This document shows positions 34,863-47,000 of a stretch of DNA of 64,000 bases, in pieces (within the stretch, counting starts at the first letter, position 1; each line of letters opens with the position of its first letter). The notes under the pieces are model-generated. The model worked only from the letters and a program-made list of their open reading frames with translations. It ran no database searches and was not told the origin of the DNA. Origin of the DNA: Tetrapyrgos nigripes (Eukaryota; Basidiomycota; Agaricomycetes; Agaricales; Campanellaceae); NCBI GenBank assembly GCA_013368315.1, contig JAACJM010000084.1:1-64000 (forward strand), read 5' to 3'. A program made the translations under genes and the position numbers.

Positions 34863-36195
34863 TCAATCATCCAATGTCATTTCCTCGATGCGTCTCCTGA
34901 CATGCCTCTCCGATACATTAACATGACTCCCTTCGGTGGCGCTATTGTAATTCGATTCGGATGAACTCTCGTCATCATCATCCGAATGATCATAGCCTAC
35001 TTTGCGTTTAGTTCCATTCAAAACCCCTTTATAAGCACTTAATGATCGTTCCGCCACGTTCTTTTCCTCAATTGCAAACTGGAGGAAAGCATGAGTAAAA
35101 ATGAAGTGAAAAGATAAATTGAAACGCGCCTGTCTATGTCTCATATCCAAAAGTGTTAACGATCTCAATATACCAATCAGTTTTGTCTTCTGGCCTCCTG
35201 CCTGAGGGATCATAGCGATTGAAGCCTGGACTTCAACAATATCTCCAGTTCGGAAAGCAACAGGATCGGTGGGCTTCATCCTGGAAATGTATTAGTACTA
35301 GAACTGGTATATTCCACATTGCCAAACGTACCTGCCCTCTGGTCTCGAAGAGCTGGGAACATGCTGGTAAAATTTAACAACATTTTCCTCACAATGGATA
35401 TAATCCTCGTTTGTTAGTCCAGCGAGGATTCCGTTCGGATCTTCCTGAGCGTTGAAAGGTAGTGCTTCTGCTTGTAATGCATGTCTGCGTGGAGTAAAAT
35501 ACCTGGAACCGAAATGTCAGCGATCACTATGCATACATCATGAATGTTTTCTTGCCGATTGCTAAAATTTAGAGCAATGTCACCTTGATAACTGGAGAGA
35601 AGACCGTTTCCATCAAGTTTCCCCTCTGGAACACGCCTTTCACACATATAATATACCAATTTGATTGATTCTGCGGTTGCAGCAAATGTTGAACTTCCAA
35701 GACCAGTGATTTGGATTTCTTGACGCAAAAAACTCGCCACCTTACGTCTTTGATTATCGCTGCAATCACATTTAGATATCAGAGAATATGTATATGATAA
35801 GCCAAACTTCTCACTTACGGCAAGGAAAGAACGGGAGGTATACGTTTGTCTGAAAGTATACCCTGCATTGTGAAAACAATCTCCTCGAAGGATCCGTTGG
35901 TTTGCCTGCTCAATCGGGGAAGTGAAGGAACACCATATGTAGGAACGGACAAAGCGCTCGTCCAATTCGGTGTCTACAAACGCAAGAGGTAAGATGTAGA
36001 TATCACAGGTTCATATTATCCAAATAGTCATGCTCACCTCAGTCAATCCAACCGGATTCAACCCACCATTACGAGCTTTCTCACGATGACAGGTCCACTG
36101 CTCGAGGTCTTTCTCTGGATAACACGTTAAATACATTCTCAAGGGTAACAACATTAGCACTCACTCGCAGCTTCCACTGGGTAATATTCGTTCAT
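34863..36195 (-). CDS. Uncharacterised agaricomycete protein
   Basis: A likely start is ATG at 36195 (MNEYYPVEAA); an additional upstream exon near 36290 (IPTGFELMFHCDL) is possible. Exons run through KKDLEQWTCHREKARNGGLN, DTELDERFVRSYIWCSFTSP, FLRQEIQITGLGSSTFAATA, a short YFTPRRHALQAEALPFN exon, then AFRTGDIVEVQASIAMIPQA and LIGILRSLTLLD, and an acidic DHSDDDDESSSESN tail ending MTLDD at 34863. The block FR.GDIVE.Q.S...P..GG....I.LRS.TLLD recurs in mushroom proteins of unknown function. There are no catalytic motifs or membrane segments. It is divergently placed from the gene starting at 37264, about 1 kb apart, and followed on the same strand by the transposon-interrupted gene at 34804. 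Exact splice sites are uncertain. Confidence 0.6.
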
Positions 36196-37263
36196 CCTTA
36201 CCAAGTAGAAATGAATGATAGTGAGGATGTTTGAAGAATATACTCAGGATACTCGAACTTAAATAGTAAAGTTGCAATATACCAAATCACAGTGAAACAT
36301 CAATTCGAAACCAGTTGGAATCCCTACATGTAAGATCAATAGAATATAGCTCAGCGAACCTGTGAATGAGATCATTGACAATGAGTTACATGCATACCAT
36401 CCTTTGTCAAGTTTTACCCAAATTCAAGTCTGTCATCTCTAAGCGGATGGAGCATATTATCGTTCCTGATAGACCTTCTCTGCCAGTTTATTTCAGTTGT
36501 GATCCACACATAAGATCGACCACCTCCGCAGCCAGATCATGTCAAATAAAGGCACATCCTCTTACATCCGCGATCTCTTACTCGCTCCCAATGTTTGCAT
36601 CTTTCACTTGCAAACTTACTGTCTTATTCGCAGCCTGTTAATCAACAGTTCCATAATATGTTCTGTATCACTCAAACAAGATCCATTTCGCTCAGTGATA
36701 ATCTAGACCGATGATCTAATGAACTAATTTCTCCGCATACAGATTATGTCAATCGTTATCTTGGAAATTAAGTATATGATACATGTGATTCGATGATACT
36801 ATGCCCCTGTCTCAAAGTCTAGGTTCCGCATACATTTTGAATTTGGATGAAACTTCTGATTACTATGCTATTTGGGACTCATGTACAATTTGTAGAACAT
36901 GATTCATGCGTCCGCATACTCCTACCTCCGTAATAGCTTCCTGTCCCAATTTTTCATATTGCGAGTTTCATGTAAAGTTTGACATGATCCGACTTAACTT
37001 GTATCTTTTGGTGTTTACTTGAAGCAAGTTTCCAGAAGCAATTTTCCACAGTCTCATACTTCCGAGGTGTCTTATTGATTTGTCTGATACAGCTTCATTG
37101 AAACATCCGAGTTCTCATACTTCTGCGATTTGTTATGTGTTACTCATAACCTTTTACTTCAAGTTTCAAGTAAAGTTTCGTATGATCCGCTTAATATCTA
37201 TATCTATCGAATTTTCTACCGCTCCTGCCCCATCTAGTCAACTCACCTTTCGACTGTTCAAGA
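36196..37263. other. Divergent intergenic region
   Basis: This lies between two divergently transcribed genes. It contains loosely repeated segments (TTTCA(A/T)GTAAAGTTT.(A/G)TATGATCCG(A/C)TTAA near 36970 and 37165, and repeated TCCGCATAC/TCATACTTCYG). No coding exon was established. It presumably holds both promoters. Confidence 0.4.
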
Positions 37264-39483
37264 ATGCCACCAAAAACTTCCAAGTAGATCATCCTTTCTC
37301 TTCATGATGTTATACTCTTCTAATCGTCACACAGAAACCCACCTCAAGCATACATCGACGACGAGGCAGAGGAAGAGCAAAGTGGGGCTTCAGGGACTGA
37401 ATCTGAACAGGAACTTAGCGATTATTCTCTAAAGTAACCTTTATTTTTGTCAAGCTCTACTTCAGTATTAACCTGTTTCAGACATAGGAATAAAAACTCG
37501 TCAGCGCACAGCCAGTACGTCTCTACAGAATCTTTTACATTCATTTATGCTAACTGATCATTGATAGATCTGAAGAGTCTTCCTATTCAGAACCTGAGCA
37601 AGTGTCCTCTGTTGCTGGTGACGAAGAGTAGGAAGTTATCTCATCTTTCGGGACTTTTTTCTTACGAATACCTTTAGGCCAGTTGATAAAGAGTATCAGC
37701 CGGAGTCAGATAAACTCGTGGTCGACCAGTAACTTTTTTTTTTTCCGTTGTCTTTCATCTCTAATGGTGATGTTTGTGATACAAGGAGACGTTCAAAGAG
37801 AACCAAACCAAACGTTAAAGAATCTCTAAGTACTCCAAAAAGCTCAGCTAAGTGAGTATTATAACTTTTTCGCTCCTTACACTCCTTTAAATTGACAATA
37901 CCAGGGTTATGGGAAAGTCGCCATGGAAAGGATATGTCATCGTCACCGATGATGACGATCCACCAGAGCCTTCTTTTGCAGAGCGCGGCAAAAGGTGAAT
38001 CTTCTGTGTTTCTGAGCAGTTCGTTGCATTATTAGCTGACTTGTTTCTTGCAGAAAAGGCAAATCTGTTGAGAAAAGGTCAGACTTGACGACAGAGATGG
38101 AATTTGGACAGATCAATACGTCGAATAAGTGAGTAAATCCAATCTAATGTATCTACGACTCTAATTCAGCTATTTATAGACCATCTAAAAAGTCACCAAA
38201 GTCGTCAGCAGATTTGCAGGAAGCCGACAAGAACGATACTATGGTGTCCCCCAAACAGTAAATCTCAACTTAATTATTTTCTTGTTTCGATTCTCATTAC
38301 TCCATCACCCGTTTAGTGTCAAAAAATCTGCTTCAGCAAAGAAACATGGACGGTACGGGTTTTCCTTTCAATCTTTTCAAAACATGATTGGCTGAACTTA
38401 ACATTATCCTTAGTGATCTTGACGATGAGGAATTTATTGAGACGCCGAAGAAGAAAAAATCTTCGGGAAAGAAACATGGACGGTATGGCTTTTGCTTCCA
38501 ATATTCTCAAAACATGATTGGCTGAACTTGACATTATCCTTAGTGATCTTGACGATGAGGAATTTATTGAGACGCCGGAGAAGAAAAAATCTTCGGGAAA
38601 GAAACATGGACGGTATGGCTTTTGCTTTCAATATTCTCAAAACATGATTGGCTGAGCTTAACATTATTATTAGTGATCTTGACGACGAGGAACTTATTGA
38701 GGCGCCAAAGAAGAAAAATCAACGGTGAGTTCGTATACCGTTCCTGTCTTGTTTTTGGTATACATATAATTGTTGTGACAGGTTTGCCACGTCTTCGACC
38801 GAGAGCAAAGGGAAAGGAAAAGCTGACCCAACCCGAGATGGAAATTCAAGCGAGCCAGCTGAGCCAATCTCCAGTTGGAGCTTGCGGAAAAAATATCAAG
38901 ATCCATTTCTCCATTCAAAATACGACATGTATTCCAACCGTCCGAATTTGCCGTAAGAAATGATTTATTGAATATAAATGGCGATGCTAACGTTCTTTAC
39001 TAGTTACGCTGTTTTTCGGTCGTATAACGGAGCCTCCGATGATCTCAAAGTTGTGAAATTTTCTAACATGCAAGCTGAGGCCCCGAAGTCTTTCACCAAA
39101 GAAATTCAAAAGTGAGTGCTTCGGATTTTAAATTCATAGTAAAAAGTAACATGAAAGTAACACAATCACAGGTTAACGGCAACAGCTCTTCTTTTTGAAC
39201 GATATCGACAAATTGTAAACCCTGCCAGAGTTGACCCGAGTGTTCTCAAATCCGAAGGATTAGGTCCTGGCAAAGTTGGAGCAAAACTGGTCATCTCCCC
39301 TTCGCAGCCAGGAGCAGCTACAACTGCTGCAGTGTTACTCACCACAGGCGTTGTCATATCTTCCCATGTCTTAAAGCCGGAGAAGGTTTCTACAAGCAAG
39401 AAAATTGAGCTGCTGATGTTTGATCAGGAACATCAATCAACTTCTAGTTTGATTTGTTATTTGTTTTCCAGAGCTGGGTTCAT
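37264..39483 (+). pseudogene. Charged multi-exon protein, 5' part, cut by Helentron
   Basis: ATG at 37264 (MPPKTSK), then at least 14 short exons. Every intron checked interrupts the codon after its second base. The first two-thirds is a disordered acidic/basic stretch (AYIDDEAEEEQSGASGTESE, SKRTKPNVKESLSTPKSSAK, YVIVTDDDDPPEPS) including a three-fold tandem exon (LDDEEFIETPKKKKSSGKKH). It is followed by a more ordered part (WSLRKKYQDPFLHSKYDMYS, YAVFRSYNGASDDLKVVKFS, TATALLFERYRQIVNPARVD, AKLVISPSQPGAATTAAVLL). At 39483 the 9.5-kb Helentron interrupts the frame at ...SRAGF. The 3' flank at 48948 continues in frame if the element is removed. No enzyme signature was recognised; composition suggests a nuclear or chromatin-associated protein. 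Confidence 0.7.
38414..38743 (+). repeat. 130-bp tandem exon-intron duplication
   Basis: Units begin at 38414, 38544 and 38674. Each consists of a 69-nt exon and a 61-nt intron, with only a few substitutions between units; the third exon diverges at its end. Because 69 is a multiple of three and splice sites are copied with the exon, each duplication adds 23 codons without breaking the frame. Confidence 0.85.
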
Positions 39484-40646
39484 TACGAGGCCGAAGAATG
39501 AGGCTGAGTTCTTAACACTCAGTTTCTACTTGTGGCTATACGAGTTGTTCCCGGTTTTTTCCGTGCCATTCTTTCCGATTTGTCCCTCATCATATCCGCC
39601 ACGTTTACGTATATCCGCTCCATTGTCTAACACTCTAACGGCGATCGATCCCGCAATATGCTCGGTTTAGAGACCGCTCTGACAATGTTTTTAATATGTG
39701 AAGAGGAGCGGATAGGAATGAGAGGATTAGTACGCAGAACGGAAACGAAGACGTAGCGTAAACACAGAAACACACCTCACTTCTCAACCCCAATGCCTCA
39801 AAAAACAGAGGGTAGCCTAGAAAAACGAACAGGGCTGTTGATAGCCTGAGGTAGGCCAAAAAGGACAGTTTGGTTAGTTTGGTTAGAAGAGGCAAAGGGG
39901 AGGGAAAAAGGACAAACAAAAACACAATAAAATGTCTTATGTTGTATATCCCGACGCATTGGTTTATCCCTACAAAGATGACAGAATCGGCAAAAGAGAG
40001 CTGGAAAGAGGATGACCTTGCACTATCAAAGCGTGTCAGCGTTAGAAATAAACAAAGAAAAGAGGAACGCTCACTGGACAATGATGATCATATTTCAGCA
40101 CGCAACGTTTACATATCCTACAATGATGGGCTCTCTCTCCGTTGGGAGAAGAGACAGAACCGTCGTCAGGCCCAAACTCTACAGGTAGTCGAGGGGGAAC
40201 ACTCACCTCTGGCCTCATCGCTGTACACTTTTACACTTTGTCATATCCGCCTTGGTTATATTCCATTCATCTACTTCTGCTTCCTCTAAAGACCCTTCCT
40301 CCGCGTCGACGGTCTCTAACGGTCTATACCCATCCGCAGCTCTAGATTTTGCGTTCTTCGGTCTAGCTCAAGTCCAACTGTGAGGAAACGCCGTAGCGGA
40401 TTTTGCGTTCTTCGGTCTAGCTCAAGTCCAACTGTGAGGAAACGCCGTAGCGGGTTGTATAGGCTTCGCATCCATGAAACCAGGCGGAGTCGTGCAAACC
40501 AGATAGTAGTGTGTAAATAAGTTAAGGGTGATGAGAATACAGATGGGTCCAGTGAGGAGTTTGTACGGGAGGGTTGGGTAGATGATATCAACTTCAAAGC
40601 AACTAGAGTCAGAACCTCTGCTGGTAAGATAGTAGAAGTACTCACA
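39484..40646 (-). pseudogene. Captured DHHC palmitoyltransferase fragment, copy B
   Basis: Near-identical to copy A (26227-27335): the same membrane segment (LTGPICILITLNLFTHYYLV), [18 protein letters not shown] and INQCVGIYNIRHF pieces on the minus strand. It differs by a 54-bp tandem duplication at 40396-40449 and a few substitutions (for example the residue just before HHC). It lies between the Helentron 5' terminus and the Rep/helicase ORF, in opposite orientation to that ORF. At 40646 homology to copy A ends at a GTGAGT string. Confidence 0.75.
40396..40449 (+). repeat. 54-bp tandem duplication
   Basis: The 54 bases before 40396 (GATTTTGCGTTCTTCGG...AACGCCGTAGC) are repeated once directly. 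The corresponding site in copy A (about 27140) has a single unit, so the duplication arose after the two copies separated. Confidence 0.85.
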
Positions 40647-41056
40647 AAAAGACAGCGTGCCCATGGATATCAACACTATTGCAAATGTAACGAAAAAAGG
40701 CCCCGCAGCGCCTGTGAAACGGTCCCCCCATTGTTCTAGTGTTCCGAGAGGGGCATCGCGCGGCGGCTTTTTCCCTTTCTTTCATCCAACGGCTGTAGCC
40801 TCAGAGCCTGTTATTGGGACTGCTTGAGGAACGAGCTTACGTCCATCACTACATTTGGATTGCTGAGAGTTCAGTATTTCTGTTTGGTGGTTTTATGCTG
40901 AGTCCATCGTACTAGTGTGGCTTTCTCAAATTGCGTCCGTGGCTATGATCCGAGTCACGACTCACTCTCGCGGCTTTTTTGCCGATTTCGTGTTTCATCG
41001 AGTGTAGGGGTTGCCGTGAGGCTCGCGGCTCATTTCGTCTCTCCTTTCATACCATC

Positions 41057-44000
41057 ATGTACCCTCTTAACACATATACCGTGTTTTGTGCTACATTGCT
41101 TGCACTACTCTTGACTGCTCTTGGCTATGGCAACCTCTTTCGTAGTTCTGTTGACTATAATCGTTACTCTGGCTCGAATCTTTCTGCTATACAATTTCTA
41201 TATAACGGCTCAACGCCGTTTGGCCCAATGCCATCTAAATATAGCGGCTCAATGCCGTTTGGCCCAATGCCATCTAAATATAGCGGCTCAACGCCGTTTG
41301 ACCCAGTGCCATTCAAAGATAACAGCTCAACGCTGTATGACCCTGCGTCATTCCAATACAACGGCTCAATGCCGTACGGCCTAATGCCATACCAGTATTA
41401 CGACTCAACATTGTATGGCTCAACGTCACTTGATTATAATAGTTCAAAGCTATCCCACCCATTCAACTTACAGAATGACTGTAGCTTGATTTCGTCTCGC
41501 AAAGCTAATGTCTTAATCTCTTCCTATGTTTATCATTCCACCTTTAGAGTGAGAATGCACTTCATAGCATCTGGTGATCTGGTATTCTTTTTTAGATTTG
41601 TTGTCAATCAACCTTTGCGACATACTATTATTGATCAAGTACTTGGCCATGTAAAGCATTTTATGATCTTTGTTCAGTGTTCATATACTGCCTATGGGCT
41701 TGTTGATGATACTTTTTATTCGATTACTCCTGATAATAGTGTGTTGGCATGTTTCCGACAGAGTGTTGCAGCGACATCTCGATTGACGCACTTGTTTCTA
41801 TTAAGATCACTATTTTATCGGCATGACTTTTTGGCTAGACTCAAATCAATCAGCGCTTGTACAACATCTTGTCTGCTCGGACAATATTGGGAAGATTTGA
41901 CCTTCAATTTCATTGGTTACCGTTTACTTTCAAATTCTACTAACCTTTGCTCACCTTGGCAATTTCAAGCTTCATGTAACATTGATATGTGTTTACAATC
42001 ACGCGCTATACTGTGTAAATATGCCATTATATCTCTAGCTAATATTGCTCACTATCATTCTCTCCTTCACTTACTTGATTTTCTGGTACATTTACGTCCT
42101 AAATTAACAGTTAGTCAAAGTGAAAGTGAAAAATCTTACCATCATTCTCTCCTGGGTGGTGGCAAAGGGGCAGCACCTACATGTTTATTTTCAGATCTGG
42201 AAAGATATTTACTTTTTCCTTGCAGTATAAATAATCCAGGTTCTACAATGTATCGATTTCACAGTTTTTCTGAATCTGTCTCAAGTTCAGCAGCCAATCC
42301 TTTACTATTATATGCATTTGTACCACCAACTAAATTGTGTCAGTCTCTGACTTTTAGATCATTACGACAGTTAGCTAGATTTCATAATGTTCAATTTTCA
42401 AACACTGTGAAGTCTCAAGTTCAAGGCTTATTAAGTGATCATGTATGTGACTCAGAATGCACAAGCCCTGTTGCCATATTTGAACCTATTGACCCTGTTC
42501 AAGTCAAACCTCTTGCTTCATTTCCTCCTTTGCCTCCTTCAGAAAATCTAATGAAAAAAATTATACATGACTGGTGTGCTGATTTTTCTAGATCAGCAGT
42601 GGAAGAAGGTGGATGTGCAGTATGTGGTCAGCTTAAGCTGATGTCTACGCTGCTGCCAATTAAGCAAGTAAAAAAGCTACTCAATGTCCTTAGAGTTACT
42701 GGTGTTACCCGGAAAGAGCGACAAACCAGTTCTGATGAGATAACTGGTGTATCTGGGGCTGTTATAGATGACTCATGTTCCAGAGTGTGTACTGATTGTA
42801 GAGTCTCTCTAAGAGATGGAAAAATTCCGAGAATTTCCTTGGCAAATGGATTCTGGCTTGGAAATATTCCACCTCAGTTACAGTGCTTAAATTTTGTTGA
42901 GAAATTACTTGTTCAAAAGGTACGGACCAATTGTTGTTTTGTACGTGTGTCTTCAGGTATGAGAAAGATGATTTCTCATGTCATAGCCTTTGACTCACCA
43001 GTTATGAAAGTTTATGATGTTCTGCCTCCACCACCAGAAGATCTTGACGAAGTTTTGGCAATAATGTTTACTGGACCTTGCAAACCTACAGAAAAAGACT
43101 ATAAACGAACTCCAATGCTTGTTAGACGTAAACAAGTGTTTGAAGCTTTAACTTGGCTTCGATTGAACCATCCTGCATATGAAGATGTAAAAATCTCGAT
43201 GGACAATCTCAATAAGTATCCTGAGGATACACCACCAGTCACTGTAGCGTTTAAAGAGATGCAGTCAGAAGGTAACAGAATACCTGAAGCTACAAGTATT
43301 CATGACAATGAATTAGAAATTGGAACTGAGCTAGGCAGCGTTCCATTTGTAGTGCATGGGATCACAGGTGAACAGCTGCAGAATACTTCTGTGGAGCTCC
43401 AGAAAGCTAAGGCTTTAGCTTATTTAAAATCACAAGGTAAGTTTCTTGCTGTTGGACATAGTGAGAAAAGCTCTACTATGTTCAACAATCCCCTGTTGTA
43501 TCCCTCCATTTTCCCCTGGCTTTTCCCTTATGGCATGGGTAGTATTGGCATGACCACACTTAAATCATTTTCTGAAAAAAGTCACAAAAAATACTTTATG
43601 AAATATCATGATCAGAGATTCCAGAGTGATCCATTGTTTAGCTTTGTAGCTTTTAGCCATGAACAAGTCAAAAAGACTACAAGTAATGGCTTTGCACTCA
43701 CACAAAAAGAAAGCTTCTCTGCAATTGCAGATCGTATTTTAAACTTGAATCCACATGTATTGAACACTTTGATAGACAAACTGAGCAAAGGTGGAATAGT
43801 ACGGCCTGAAACAGAAGAAGAGAAATTGTGCTATGAGGTTATTCAAGATCTGGACCACGTAGGTGGTACAGTTAAAGGATCTATGTCCAGTAAAAAATTC
43901 TTGCGAACTGAGCTCTGGTCTCTAATCTCATACCTTGGGGCTCCATCTTGGTATATTACTTTTGCACCATCTGACCTAACTCATCCTTTGTGTTTGTATT

Positions 44001-47000
44001 ATGCTATCTCTGATGAGACTTTTGACCTGAATCTTAATCTTCCTAATGATGAAAGAACTAGGAAAATTATTAATAATCCTGTTGCTGGTGCCAAGTTCTT
44101 TGATTTTATGGTTCAGATGTTTATCAAGCATATATTAGGAGTTGACACTGACTATGATGGTGTTTTTGGAAAAACTTCGGGCTATTTTGGCACCATTGAA
44201 CAGCAAGGAAGATTGACTCTCCATCTTCATATGCTTCTCTGGATTGCAAACAGCCTGTCTCCACAACAGATAAGAGATGCTATATTAAAAAATGAAAATG
44301 ATTTCCAAAGAAGAATAGTTGAGTACTTAGGATCTGTTCATTGTGGAGATTTCATGACTGGCACTCAGGAAGAAGTTGAACAAAATCTTCAAACTGCCTC
44401 AGGAAATGAAGATTATGTTAATCCCTTGTACTCTTTGCCTCAGTGTCCTCCAATAGAGTGTTTATGTACCAGCACTGAAAACTGTGAGCCATGTCAGGCC
44501 TGGACTGCCAAATATCAGCAAGAAGTGGACGATATTCTAAGCCGAACTCATATACACAAATGCAAATCTACCTTAACCAAGCAAGGAACAAGAAAGGTAG
44601 GCAAAGATTACCTAGGTTGTCTTGACAATAAATTTGGCACTTGCAAAGCCAGGTTTCCACGAGAAACATTTCCAACAACGCAGGTTGATACTGAGACTGG
44701 TGCCCTGAGAATGAAAAAGACAGAAGCTTGGATTAACACCTATAACCAAACAGTCACATATCTACTCAGATGTAACTCAGATGTCTCTTCATTGCTATCA
44801 GGCACAGCAATCAAGGCTGTTGTCTTATATGTGACTGAGTATATTACAAAATGGAATCTGAACACTCATGTGATTTTTGAAGTTATTCGTACAATTCTAC
44901 AAAGGAATGCCGAGATGCTGACTGGTACTTTACCTCGCCATGAAAAGGCAAGAAAAATTATTACACAAATTGTCAACTTATTGACAGTCAAGATGGAGCT
45001 AGGGGCACCAATGATTGCTTTGTATCTTCTAGATAAACCAGATCATTACACAAGTCATGAGTTCAAATCATTTTACTGGAAAGACTTTGTCAGTGAAGCT
45101 CGTAGATTTTGGCAGGAACCAGATCAGCTGCAGGTTGAAAATAAAAATCATGAAAAAGTAGTTGTGATCCAACATAATGGTAAGTTAGTAGGCTTTTCCT
45201 CAGTTTTTGATTATATATACCGTCCAGAAGCTTTAAGCGAGATGACATTATATGAATGGGTATGCCAATGTGAACGTGTCAAACTGGCAGCAAATAAAAG
45301 AGATGTCAATGACCCTGATGATGAGATCTCAGAACGCTATGATAGTAGTAGTGAAGACTCATCTTTCTCTGATGAAGAAGATACATATAGACCTCAAAAT
45401 ACATTGAAAAAAAGTTTGGCAAATAAACCTTTGACAAAGAACGTGCTGCCAAAGAAAGGACATCCTTTTGTGCATGAACATCCCTTAGCTAGCACCCATT
45501 ACTTGCGCATTCATGATAAGAGAAATATTGTACTTAATTTCATAGGACCTTCACTACCGAGAAGGAATAAGGGTGACAGGGAATACTACTGTTCAGTCAT
45601 GTTGACATTTTTCAAACCGTGGAGAACTGGAAAAGATCTCAAGGAGAAAAAGGAGACTTGGGATAGTGCATTCCTTGACTATCAATTTTCTGCTCAACAA
45701 AAATTCTTGATGGATAATTTTGAACTTCGATTTGAATGTTTAGATTCGAGAGATGACTACCATGCACAGAGAAAGGCACAGAGTCTAGGAATTGATCCTT
45801 CAAAGCTTGAGCCTGACTTTGATGATGGAATTCATTTTGATCCATTTAAATGTTCAGATGACAGTCTAGGTGTTCGGGAACGACGCAGGCAGTTAGACAT
45901 GCAAGAGATGACAGATTTACTGGCTAATACGGGATGGACAAATGCAAAGTGTGATTTGAAAAGCCATATACCAGCTTCTTTTGATTATCCTTCAATGAGT
46001 CCAGCTGCATGGAGGTTGGAAATTGCAAAAATGAAGTCAAATGTGATAACAAATAAACTGAAGGAAAACAAAGACCAGCAATACAACTTTCCTAATAAAT
46101 ATCCTGACCAGGTAGAAGTCCTTGATCAACATATGCTTGAAGAGAAACTTCGAAGCAATCAGACTCAAAAACTTATAGATGATTTATGTCTTGAATTTAG
46201 TTTGAATCTAGAGCAAGAACGGGCGTTTCGTATTGTTGCAAACCATGCAGTTAGTTCTATTTCAGACCAGTTAAAGATGTATATAGGTGGCATGGCAGGT
46301 ACTGGTAAAAGTCAAGTGCTGAAAACTCTGAGAGAATTTTTCAAGAGAAGGCTTCAGAGCCAACGCATGATAGTAGTTGCACCAACTGGCACAGCAGCTG
46401 CTTTGCTTCAAGGTTCCACTTATCACTCTGTGTTTGGTATTAATTCATCAGAGGAAGGCGAGTTTTGGAAGATGTCTGCATCACAGATTTGTTCCAGACT
46501 TAGTGGAGTAGATTATGTATTTTTAGATGAAGTTTCAATGCTTTCTTGTAAAGACATGTATAAAATCAGTGCTAAAATTGCTTCTGCCTTGAATCGCCCT
46601 CTGCTTCCATTTGGTGGCATGAACATGATATTTGCTGGTGATTTTGCTCAATTGCCTCCAGCTATGGGTGGTGAAAATGTATCACTGTATAGCCATACCA
46701 TAGGAACCAGTTCATCAGACCAACATGCTAGTATTGGGAAATATTTATGGCATCAAATCAACACTGTAGTGCTCCTGAGAAAAAACTGTCGGCAGACCGG
46801 AAGTTCTATCAGAGATGTAAAATTTCGTCAAGCTTTAGAAAATATGAGATATAAACAGTGCACTGCAGAGGATATTACTTTGTTGCGGTCTTTGATCTCA
46901 GATCCTTCCAATGAATCTCGTTCTATTGATAACCCTCGTTTCTGGAACACTTCAATTATTTTGACTTACAATAAACATAAAGACGTAGCTAATGAACTAG

